DNA of 64,000 nt, taken from Hysterangium stoloniferum (Eukaryota > Basidiomycota > Agaricomycetes > Hysterangiales > Hysterangiaceae). Of the stretch, positions 45,715-57,020 are shown piece after piece. Under the pieces are notes generated by a model. It was not told the DNA's origin. It did not search any database and saw only the letters and a program-made list of their open reading frames with translations. The translations under genes and the position numbers were made by a program. Where the stretch lies: contig WHVD01000001.1 of NCBI GenBank assembly GCA_015178975.1, positions 744,001-808,000 on the forward strand, written 5' to 3'. The first letter of the stretch is position 1; every line of letters begins with the position of its first letter.

Positions 45715-47937
45715 TCAGACCTTCACAAAGACAGACTTGGGCCTAGTCAGCTGGTCATAACCTTGAAACGAAGTTTCAACAAAGAAATTGCAACCCTCCT
45801 CCAAACTTAGTCTTACCGAATTGACTACAGCTAACACCGCGACCACTATATTTTACGCCTGTCCAGGCCAGCGATGGGTCCACAGCATCGCACCTATGAT
45901 GATATGCCACGCATAAGCGACCAGGTATTGACTATTAGGCAGCACTCACTTGTTCAAAAATACAGTTCCTGTTTCAAGTTCGGCCGCTAGTTTGTTAAAA
46001 ATGGGCTGTGATTGGGGAGATGTCCAGATGGAGGCAGTTAATCCATAAGGGGAGTCGTTCATGAGATCTATTGCTTCAGAATCTGACGACACCTATAGAA
46101 AGCGAAAGAAATGTAAACGCAATTGTCCAGAAATATATAATACTGCTTGTGCGCACCTTCATAATACCAACAACAGGACCAAATGTCTCTTCCTATAGCA
46201 ATGCGGCCACATAAACTTGGTCCCGAGCTTTGAGATATGATCCGTACCTTCATCACATCCATAGCTTCGACTGTATCAGACATGGCCGCGTATAATGCGG
46301 TATACACACTTACAATGATTCACCTCGACTAAAACCTGAGGCGCCACATATGTCGTGCCTCTGGAAAAATATATGTGAAGTGGTATCACGTCTATTTCGA
46401 TTTCAACTCCATTACAGACTCACGGTTGAGCAATGGAGAACAGGCTCTCCGGAACCAAGATTTTGGCACCAGAAGCAACTGTGATATCATCATCAAAAAC
46501 GGGAAGTTTGAAAGTTTTATACAATATTCAAAATAGACGAACCTGCGTCAGAGATTTGTTTCCGAATCCGTTCGGCTGATGCAAGGCTGACAACAGGACC
46601 CAATGTTGTGTTCGGATCAGTAGGGTCACCGAGCTTGTAGCCCTTATACAGGAAGTTGTTAGCTTGATCGCACGCTTATTGAGAAAAAATTTACCTTCGT
46701 TTCTTCAATAAATTTCTGTACGAAAGCGTCATACTTCGATGCGTGGACATAAATTCGCTAATATCAAGTGATTTGGTGATTAAAAGGATAAGGAATAAGG
46801 AAAATATCTACCTCCACTGCACAGCAACTTTGTCCGGAATTGAAGAATGAGCCTGTAGTTAGTTAAAAGATGGCCCTGCCCTAATTTTGAAATGAGCTCT
46901 CACCATCGACAAGCTCTGGTACTGTAAAATCTAGGTCGGCGTCCTCCCGCACATAGGCAGGATCTTTGCCACCAAGCTAGCCATGTTATCTTTACAAAAT
47001 GGTTTAAACAGAATAATGAAATATTACCTCAAGAGCGACGCCTTTAAACCCTTCGGCATTGACGGCCACCGTATCGACTGCCTTACCACCTTTCACGCTC
47101 CCTGTAAATACTACGTAGTTCACTCGAGAGTCCTTGACGGCCTGCTCTGTAAGTTCTGGTGAAAGGTGTAAAACTTGAAAAACGTTCTCGGGGAGTCCTG
47201 CCCCAGACCACGCAGCAGCCAATCGCTCGGCAGTAAGCTACGAGATCACATAAGAAAACATAACCGTTGGTTTGTACGATCAAGAAGATATTACCGGCGT
47301 TTGCGGCGATGGCTTGAGGATAACAGTATTGCCTAAACATGCCAGTTAGAGCTACTCACGTGCTGCGATTAGCCGACATACCAGCAACTATAGCAGGTAT
47401 AATACTATTAATAGTAACCAAAAAAGGGAAATTCCACGGTGCAATCTTGTACAACGTTACATTGAACGCGGCCAAACGATGAATTCATGGATACTTACCA
47501 CAAGGACAACACCGTGCGGCACACGCTTAATGGTACGCTGGTTTCCCGTCTTGTCATAATCCGGGATAACAACATCTTCTAATGATTTCTCCGCAATGTT
47601 CAAAAGGTAATCTGCGCGAGCCAACATGGTCTTGCACTCCAAATGATTGTATTTGATTGGTCGACCCATTTGATTACTAAGTTCTAGCGTTATTTCGGGA
47701 ATTTGAGCTTCAAATACTGCCTACATATTGTACTCGAGTCATTCAGTTCGCATTGGTGTTTGTCCCACGTACCATAAATTTCCGCCCAATCGCAATGCGT
47801 TCACTCAAAGGAACATTTCGCCAGCTTGTTTGAGATTTCTTTGCAATTCCAATAAATGCATCTAGATCAGTAGGTGACGGGTAATCTCGAGTTACAAGAG
47901 GCTTCTGTGAATGAGGGATTATAGTGGTTTGAGACAT
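45715..47937 (-). CDS. NAD(P)-dependent aldehyde dehydrogenase
   Basis: The start is MSQTTIIPHSQKPLVTRDYP, with about ten introns of around 50 nt. Signatures of the ALDH superfamily in order: IAPWNFPFLVTINSIIPAI, NYVVFTGSVKGGKAV (glycine loop of the cofactor fold), the general-base Glu in VALELGGKDPAYV read across a splice, the catalytic Cys in FFNSGQSCCAVERIYV (near 46811-46850), and ETFGPVVGIMKV. The C-terminus reads LAWTGVKYSGRGVSCSQFGY and ends TRPKSVFVKV. The enzyme oxidises aldehydes to acids; the substrate class cannot be told from motifs. No organelle presequence or membrane tail is seen. It is divergent from the valyl-tRNA synthetase gene across 229 bp. Confidence 0.9.
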
Positions 47938-48166
47938 GGTAGTAGATTCGTGAAGCTTACCTAAGCAAAATAGCCTTTGGTCATACTTAATATGTGAATA
48001 TGTGAATACTTGATATTATTGTACGTAAATAAAGTATAATTGTCTTATTTATTGGTATAGGGTCGAACTTCTTAGACAAAATAGTTAGCACTTGTAAGGA
48101 GGCCTGTTTGGGGTAGACACTCGCGGAAGCAAAATTTCCCAATTAGTCGCGTCGAGTCACCCTTGT
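47938..48166. promoter_or_regulatory. ALDH / ValRS shared promoter
   Basis: 229 bp separate two divergent starts and must hold both promoters. The left half is AT-rich and the part nearest ValRS is more GC-rich. If both ValRS starts are used, transcripts must begin on both sides of the first Met. Confidence 0.45.
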
Positions 48167-51100
48167 ATGATCTTTAGCCGTATCCCACTAACTCGAACTC
48201 TTAAACAAACTTTGACAACCTATCGCATCTACATACGCAGAATGTCAGATAATGTAATCAATCCCATTCCACCACCGGGGAGCGATATACCCAATCCGAA
48301 TTCTAAAAGCCAAGGTTCGTTTAGAATTACAAAGTTACTTAGCTTGAAGTCTGAGCGTGGTATCTAGCTAAGAAAGCGGCAAAAATGGCTGAAAAGCAGG
48401 CAAAACAAGCGGCAAAGGTCATTAAGGAAGTCGTCATTGGAGAGAAGAAAGAAAAGGTTAAGCCTGTGAAGGAAAAGAAGGAGGAAGAGGTGCCATTCGT
48501 CGACAACACACCAAAGGGCCATAAGAAAGGTATATAAACCGATCTTGCCTAGTTGTTATCCAGTAACAGTATCTAGATATGACCCAACCCATGGCCAGTG
48601 GATACAACCCGATCGCGGTTGAATCTGCTTGGTACGACTGGTGGGAGCAGCAGGGCTTCTTCATCCCAAAGTTGAATGAAGATGGATCACCAAAAAATGC
48701 AAGCAATGGAACTTTCGTCATTCCAGCTCCCCCACCCAACGTTACCGGTGCTCTTCATATCGGTCACGGTTTGACTGTAGCTATACAGGATACCTTGATT
48801 AGATGGTACGTTCAGAACACTCCCCATGGATTTGCTTATCTAATACCTCAACTATCGAAGGAATCGTATGCTCGGGAAAGCTACTCTATTCGTACCTGGT
48901 TTCGACCACGCGGGTATATCTACTCAGTCTGTGGTTGAAAAAAGATTGTACAAAACGTCAGGCAAGACCCGCCACGACCTTGGTCGAGAAAAATTCTTGG
49001 AGACGGTCTGGCAATGGAAGCATGAGTATGTAGTGATTATAACTGCATAAATATTGCCAGACTTAAGAGTAACTTGCGCGCAGCTATCAGAATCGGATCT
49101 CAGGTCAATTACGTCGGTTGGGCGGCTCATATGACTGGAATCGTACCGCTTTCACTATGGATGAGGTTGGAAGCGTTCCCAAACTTAATTTTACAATCAA
49201 CTTAGTCATGACTGTGTTTCCAGAACTTGTCGAAGGCCGTTGCTGAAACATTTTGCCGTTTGCACGAGGATGGCATCATTTATCGAGCCAATCGTCTTGT
49301 TAACTGGTGTGTGAAACTCAACACCACACTCTCCAACTTGGAGGTATGTCCGAGTTCATATTCCTGAAGACAGCCTAACAACTTTTCCAGGTAGACCAAA
49401 AGAAGTTGGAAGGACGGACACTCTTGAACGTCCCTGGATACGATGCGAAGGAGAAATTTGAGTTTGGTGTTATTACCGAGTTTGCGTATCCTATCGAAGG
49501 ATCAGGTATGCTATCAGTATGATCCCTCGAGTGCTTATTCAATGGCACTGGCAGACGAGAAGATTGTCGTTGCAACAACTCGTCCAGAGACAATGCTAGG
49601 TGATACTGCCGTAGCGGTGCATCCAGACGATCCTCGTTATAAGCACCTGCACGGAAAGTTCGTCCGCCATCCTTTCCTCCCCAACCGAAGGATACCCATT
49701 GTAACGGACTCGATCGTTGTCGATATGGAATTCGGGACTGGCGCCGTGAAGATTACACCTGCCCATGATCCGAACGATTATGAAGTCGGCGTGCGCCATA
49801 AACTGGAATTTATCAATATTTTGAACGATGACGGAACCTTTAATGCCAATGCTGGGCCTAAGTTCCAGGTAGGCAGTTAATCTGCACCTCCAGGCAAATA
49901 CCAACTGCTAGTAGGGTATGAAACGATTCCATGCCAGAGTGCAGGTTGTCAAGGAACTCAAGGAGCTTGGACTCTATATTGACACGAAGGACAACCCAAT
50001 GAACGTGCCCTTATGCGCGTGAGTTCCAATTTGTTTCTCACAAAGTAGCCCAATCGCTAATCTAGTCTGCTGAAGTAAATCCGGTGATATCATTGAACCA
50101 GTCATGAAGCCTCAGTGGTGGGTCAAATGCAAACCGCTTGCTGACGAAGTCATTGCGGTAAGATACTTCATTTAGTTTATGAATGGGCAATTCACAACTT
50201 CTGTATCCTTTAGCGTACCCGTGCTGGTGAGCTCGTTATTACTCCCAAGCTTTCCGAAAACGAATGGTACCGTTGGTTGGAGAACATCCAAGATTGGTGT
50301 ATTTCCCGACAACTCTGGTGGGGCCACCGTGTGCCAGCATTCTTCGTTCGAATTCAAGGGATAGAGCAAGATGTAGGGCGCTGAGATCTGTGGTGCGATC
50401 TTATGCTGATCACATTGGTTGATTAGCAGGATGATCAAAAGTATTGGGTTGTGGGACGCTCGATTGAAGAAGCCACCGAGCGTGCAAAGAAGGTAGCAAA
50501 CGGCGCCGCGTTCACACTAGAACAAGATGAGGATGTTCTTGATACCTGGTTCTCTTCTGGTCTATGGCCCTTTTCCATTCTCGGCTGGCCCAATGAGGTA
50601 TAAACATTTGGCCCTGTCTTTCATAGTCTACACAAAGTCTTACACGTACCTTAACAGACTCTCGACATGAAGCACTTCTACCCATCGTCCGTCCTTGAGA
50701 CAGGCTGGGACATTTTGTTCTTCTGGGTCGCACGTATGGTCATGCTAGGTGTCAAGCTAACCGGTCAAATGCCCTTCAAGGAAGTGCTGTGCCATGCTAT
50801 GATTCGTGACGCACATGGTCGCAAGATGAGCAAGTCTCTTGGCAATGTTATCGACCCTGTCGATGTTATTACCGGTGTCCCTTTAGAGCGACTGCATGAA
50901 CAGTTGCTCGAGGGCAATCTCGACGACAGGGAAATTCAGAAAGCGAAACAAGGCCAGAAGAAAGACTTTCCGAAAGGTATTCCGCAGTGTGGTACAGATG
51001 CTCTGCGCATGGCCTTGTGTGCTTATAGCGCTGGAGGTCAGCCAAGCTCTATTTTGTATGCAGACCAAACTTGTGCTAACACACATAGTAGGACGCGACA

Positions 51101-52398
51101 TTAATCTGGATATCTTAAGAGTGGAAGGCTACCGTAAATTCTGCAACAAGATCTGGAACGCCACACGTTTCGCAATGCTAAAGCTTGATGAATCCTTTGC
51201 GCCTGCGCCTCCCAAGGTTGGTTTCCAGTGTTGTTTCATATGATCATTACTGATATGTGGATGTATAGCCCACCGGAGAGGAGAGCCTCGTTGAGAAGTG
51301 GATCTTGCACAAACTTAATCTCGCCGCCGCCGAAGTTAACCGCCAGCTAACAGAACGAAACTTCATGTTGGCAACAAGCGCAGCCTATAACTTCTGGTTA
51401 TATGAACTTTGTGACGTTTACATCGTGTGTTGGAATTTTGTTCATATTAGCACTTCTCTTATCCACCCTTAAGGAAGCAATGAAACCCATGACCGACGAG
51501 ACTGCCTCGGAAACGACAAAGAAGTCTGCACAGAACACCCTCTATATCTGTCTTGATTTCGGCTTACGGTTGCTTCACCCTTTCATGCCTTTCGTTACTG
51601 AGGAATTGTGGCAACGACTTCCTCGTCGTGCGAATGACCCGCCATCAATCATGTTGATATCATACCCCGTGTTTGTAAGTTATTCACCAAACCCAGCTCG
51701 GTTCGGTTACTCATTTTGTTCAGGACGATGCCATGGACTTTGAGCAAGCAGAGAAGGAGTTTGACACTGTCTTCTCAGCCATCAGAGCATCGAGGTCACT
51801 TGCGGCGTCGTACTCGCTGCAAACTGACATACAACGTGAGCAACAACAGCTAAAACACACAGCTTTGCCTCTGATTGTCGTATTGCAGTATTCTTCCACG
51901 CTCAATCTAACGCAGAAGGGGATGTATTTGAATCGCAGGTGCCTACAATCGTTGCTCTAACAAAAGGATGCAAGAGCGCCAAAGTAGTGCGACGTATTGA
52001 GGATGTGCCTGCAGGGTGCGGATCAGCCGTGCTGAGTGACACACTCACTGCCTACATCCTTGTGCGAGTGCGTAATGATCCATAGTATATTTATTGCAAT
52101 GGCTAACTTGACAATCTCACAGGGATTAGTTGACCTTGACAGCGAGATCGCCAAATGCGATAAAAAGCTTAGCCTGGCTATCCTAAATGCAGACAAGCTC
52201 CGCAAGATCGAGGCGCAGCCTGGTTATGAGGAGTCCATTCCGGAGTCCGTGCGCGCCTCCAACTCCGAGAAAGTGAGTTTCCTTCCTTCCTTTGTATTGC
52301 GTCCTCTTGTCTGACTCGGAGGATGCCAGCTTCGGACTGCGGACGCCGAAATAGCTACCTTGCGACAATCCAAAGCTATGTTTGAGAAGTTAAAGTAG
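48167..52398 (+). CDS. VAS1: Valyl-tRNA synthetase, probably dual-targeted
   Basis: A class Ia synthetase charging tRNA-Val, with about 16 exons. Two in-frame starts exist: 48167 gives [20 protein letters not shown], an Arg/Thr-rich N-terminus without acidic residues that fits a mitochondrial presequence, and 48242 gives [13 protein letters not shown], a typical cytosolic start. One gene with two starts supplies both compartments in yeast (VAS1); here this is inference. A lysine-rich extension follows ([15 protein letters not shown]). The HIGH motif is seen in [13 protein letters not shown], the editing domain in [25 protein letters not shown] in [18 protein letters not shown], and the anticodon-binding part in [14 protein letters not shown]. 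The C-terminal coiled arm ends [13 protein letters not shown]. The converging neighbour lies 196 bp away. Confidence 0.93.
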
Positions 52399-52594
52399 AC
52401 GCGCGTTCACTTTCGGCTTAGATGTTACAACTAGTTCCAATTTTCACCATTTGATATCATCATTCTTTGGAGTAGCGTAGTTATGTTCGTAGCGTTAATG
52501 GTACACGAGAATTATAGGGTAGTGCGAGGAACAGAGGAGAACATGAGACTAAAAGCATATTCTGACAAACAACCACAAGCAAGATTAGTCAACG

Positions 52595-55180
52595 TTATAG
52601 TCCTTCCTTAGGCTCCTTCAGCTTCGGATCTGATTCAGGAACCTTACCCTTCTCTTCCGCTTCGGGATCTCTATCCTTCTCATCCACAACAGACGTAAGC
52701 GGGCTGCTCTTGAACCTGCCTTTCGGCACGATCTGGCGCTGAACGGGGAGCTGGAGTTCGCCGCCGACGCCGGGACTCGACGAGCCGATAAGGCTGTTCG
52801 CGGTCTGCTGCAGCTGGGCACGGCGGCGCGTCTGGGTCTGCAGGATCGCTTCGGTGACGCGCGGGACGCCAGGCGAGGCGCTGCGGAACGAGGCGTCTGC
52901 CACTCCTAGCGTCGACACTGAGCGGCCGCGATCACGGTCGGTGGTAAGAAGGATGCTCGGCACGCACGACGAGCCGTTTGTGCCATCCGGTCCGAATGTG
53001 GTGGTAGTGTCCGAGGTGAGCGTCCCGCGAAGTGTGGTGGCATCCGTACCGTCGCTGAATGCTTCCTTGCCGTCTTCAGCGCCTGTCTTCTCTCCGTCAT
53101 CGAACACGAATTCGTCTCTATCCCTATCCTTGGGGGTGTCACTGGACAAAGGCGTCAAGTCACCGCGTGGCGTCCCAGGCTGGCTGCGGGAACGATTGAA
53201 AATGTTGAGAGAAGAGGCGACTTTGGGGAACTGGATGCTAGTGAGACCGGTGGCGTTCTTCACTGCCCCAGGGGGAAGTGTAGCGATAGGCGCGGTGGAA
53301 GGCAAGAGAGCAGTGTGGGCACGACGGGACTGTTCTTCGGCGGCGCGTTTGGCTGAGGGCGGAACGTACGACGAGGCGGCTTGGGGCCCTGTGAGATCAA
53401 ACTCGTCCAAGATTTCTTCTCCGATAAGTTCTAATTGTGATGTGTTTGATGAGTGTGTGAAGAGACGATGATAGACATGTTACACCTTACCCTCAAGGAC
53501 ATCTTCGAGCGTGATGATACCGAGTGGATTGATATGTGTATCGATGCCACTGAGATACTGTAAAGAAAAGTTAAAATGACTATTGTACGATTCCTCAATT
53601 CAGACATACCGCATCAGCATCGGCACTTGCCAGCACAGCATCGGCAGGCATAGCCTGCTCTTTGCTATCAAGACCGGTAATAAACCTCATTGGCTTCTCT
53701 TTTTCCTTCTCCGTGTTTCCATTAGCATCCGCGCCGTTAATATTTCCACTCCTTAGCTCGGACCAAGCCTTTTCGAGATCCTCTTCTTCGCCGAGACCGA
53801 TATTATTCAGGAAACGCCGAGTAAGACCGGTCTTAACGGCCTCTTTGACACTGGCGGCTCTACCCTTGCTGAAGAGAGACACGATGGCCATGTGAGATCG
53901 ACCTTCTTGGAAGCGATCGAGGATGCCGAGGAGTGGCTCGTCGAATGGCACGGACGGTACCTTGTTGAGTGGGATAGAACGAAGAGGCGTCTCGTCTGGA
54001 AATTGGTCATAAGAATTTGTAGATAAATAATGGAACGAATAATTCTACCTTTTGGATCGAGTAGAACACATTGTTTGACGAGCAAGATGCCAAGAATTTT
54101 CTTCGCAACGGCAGTGCCGCCGACCTTCACTTCGACTTCTTCATACACAGGAACACGAGAATGCCCAGATTCGCACACTCGACGAAGAGTTTCATAATCG
54201 AGGCGTGCATCGATAGGCAGCATGAAGATGTTCTCGATCGGGGTCATAGCATCCTTGACAACCTTCTCCTGTAGATCAAGGGTGTGTCCTATTATCAACT
54301 AGTTAATTCTCAAAAACCAGAGGTCATTGTGACTAGAATAGTTTACCAATAATAGTAACTGTATCATGCTTGAGATCACCACCATGAGGGGATATGGTAG
54401 AGTGCATGTTGATAAGCTCCTTAAGTTCTGCGCGACGGTAGATGATACCGTGATGGGGTCCGAGTACATATTCGAGAATTTTGGCTACTGGCCAGGAGAT
54501 GATGAACTGGAAAATAGGGAAGTTGGGTTAGATTTCAGGGGTTAGGACAGAAAATGACACACCAATGAGTACATTAAAATTGTAGTCGGAATAGCACATT
54601 TTGCTCCAACATAAAGGCCATGACGCGTGCAAATTGACTGTGGTATGATTTCAGAAAATCTGTAGAATATTTGAGTATTAATCAGACATTGGTTTGCAGG
54701 TTCCTACATGACAATCAAAACAGTCGATACGGCTACAGCAGAAACACCGCCTCCGAGTACTCTATCAGATATGATAGGAAGCGTTTCATTGACAATCATG
54801 TTGGCCAAAAGAAGAGAGACAAGCAGGAGATGTCCATTCTTGCGAACAGGGATGATTTTCTTCGCATATTCGCGTTGTTTCCTAAAGAGGAGAGGAGGGC
54901 TTGCATAAAAAAAAAGGGTAAAGTAAAGTAATATGACTTACGCTGTCCCAGAAGTTGCCAAGACGTTCAACTGAGTCTCATCTAAACTCATATACCCTAG
55001 AGTAAGTCCGGCAAATACTCCCGAAAACAGAACAAGGACAGGGATTAAGACGGCCGCGACAATGAAAAGGGTGTCATGTTTTTCCGCTCGTTTAGAGAGA
55101 CGGTGGAGGGAATTGCCAGTGTCTGTATTGGCATTCGTATAAGCATTATAGAACTCAGAGATGATGGCCGAGAGGAGCAT
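52595..55180 (-). CDS. MAM3: CNNM/Mam3-type DUF21-CBS membrane protein
   Basis: The N-terminal exon has a hydrophobic segment (TLFIVAAVLIPVLVLFSGVF) running into AGLTLGYMSLDETQLNVLA. The DUF21 core continues with GHLLLVSLLLANMIVNETLP and AEIIPQSICTRHGLYVGAKC-like text, and ends near a stretch with EYVLGPHHGIIYRRAELKEL. The paired CBS region follows: VVKDAMTPIENIFMLPIDAR, ESGHSRVPVYEE, then SHMAIVSLF and GIITLEDVLEG..ELIGEEILDEFD. The last 250 residues are low-complexity and rich in Ser, Thr, Pro and Arg. CNNM proteins act in magnesium or other divalent metal balance; yeast Mam3 sits in the vacuole membrane. About seven introns. The GC-rich tail has open antisense frames that I regard as shadows. 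Confidence 0.9.
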
Positions 55181-57020
55181 AGGTTAAGGACCACCTCCAC
55201 CAATGAGTTTCCCTTTATAACCCAACATGGGCGCTTCAAAGCCCACCCCACCCGCAATTTCGTCAGTGCCCAGACCGATTCCAAGTCACGCGATAATGTA
55301 TTTGATATTGGCCTGCTCGTGAATATCTTTTTTATTTCTTTTTTTGTGTGAGATTTTGAGACAATTTTATATCGACTTGTGAGTTCCGCTGACGATGGTT
55401 CTTCAAAGTTTGGATGAGCAGGCACAAACCCCTCATATACGTCACTCAAGTACACGAGTCAACCGGCTTCACAGCCTCATCGTGATATTTATCTAGCCGA
55501 CATAAATCCAACTGAACAACTCGACACGTGTCGGAATTATAGAATATACAAGTACGCAAGTACCTGGCAACTGAAGACCACGAAAAAATGCTGGTAAAAC
55601 GAGCCAATTACATTTCCCATCTGACCATCGTGGAAAAAGACAAAACATCTCGTAGTGGATTGTCATCGATGCAGCTACGTATACTTCCAGCTAAGCATCC
55701 TAGAAAAATGTCTCCGACGTCCTTATATGAATCGATCCAGGGGATTAATGATCTCTCTACCCTACGCCGCCAACCAGCCACTTCTCAAGTGGCCAGTTCA
55801 CCTTAGAAGACGTGAGACCAAACTCCCTCGATTCCCCGAAGGGTGTTTTAGACAGTCTTTCTTGTCTTCAAAACGACTCACTCAGAACTACAACTACTGT
55901 CGACTTCAGCGAAAGACCAAGTATAATATCACAGCCCAATCGATCAGTATTTACATTGGAACCCTACTGACACTTTCATGTAGAAACCAGCAATGGGAAC
56001 CAGGCATGCCTGAGTACTTAATTAAGAGTAATCGATGTACTCAAAACCGCGAATTACAAACGTTGGTTCATGATGGTGTCTGGGTTGAAGGTAGTCACGC
56101 ATGCCACCAGGTCTGGGAATTGAAATAGTTTAGATGAGAATACAGCGATCTAGATCTGTTACTGGTAACATGCAGTGGCCGCCTGTTTTTTCAAAGCATG
56201 GTAAAACGAAGCATGTTCAAAAACGTAAGGTATTTTCTCTTGCTGCAGCCCAGCCTTACCCCACCGCAAAGACGCGGGTCCTCGTGCCTCAATACATGAG
56301 GCGTAGCCCTAAATACTCCTCGTGCTTTCATTTCTAGGTGGCAGATTGACGATCCTTCACCCACTTCTCCGGAAACTTCGGCCTCAATGTTCATTATGAT
56401 GACTACGAAAAAACGGATGGGAATCTGCAGATTTATTCTTGCTCCTGTGACTATCCTTTAAGTTGACATGCATTCGCACATGCCTGGTAGGTGGTTGTCC
56501 CTCATATATTATGTTATTTTTACACGTTATGCCCGCCAGGTACCAAATATAAGTCTGGCAAAGGTGTTTTTTCCTTACGAAATGCCGTTCGAGGAAACAT
56601 AATAGTGCTTGAAGCCTGGAGGACGTTTTCGCCTGCTTGAAATCACGAGTAGCGTTCATCAAAGACTTAGAACTTAAAACAACTATTTTAAAAGTTGGGG
56701 ATCTCGTTTTCCTAGATATTAGGTAGGTGTGCTACATGAAGTAATAGTTCTTGAATTTATAAATATTATATGTTTTACATCATTCCCCTATTTCATGCGA
56801 ATAGACCACGTCTACACCCACAATCGTAAGCAAAGCTTTAGCACTAACTCGTTGCAGGTATTCTCGACAAGACGACGGGTTACGTATGATATTCTTACAC
56901 CTGAGCTCGTGCTCACGATTGTATATACAGCTGGCTAGCGACCTCTGATTTATTTAATGCCCATATTTATCAGGTATGAACATAGAATACAACATTTCCC
57001 CCCCTCATCCCTCAGCTTTC
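55181..57020. other. Intergenic, nothing recognised
   Basis: About 1.8 kb holding the promoter of the CNNM gene. Plus-strand frames (for example 55655-56128) reach about 157 codons but match nothing known and show no repeats or motifs. Confidence 0.35.

Noticed and set aside
17775-52398. Proximity of IleRS and ValRS genes as a functional cluster
   Set aside because: They lie 26 kb apart with a transposon nest between them, and such linkage is common by chance in compact genomes.
52854-53471. Plus-strand open frame of 205 codons
   Set aside because: Antisense to the GC-rich, low-complexity tail of the CNNM gene.
55045-55455. Minus-strand frame of 136 codons overlapping the CNNM first exon
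   Set aside because: Different frame from the CNNM protein, without membrane or domain features; the CNNM frame at 55180 matches the family.
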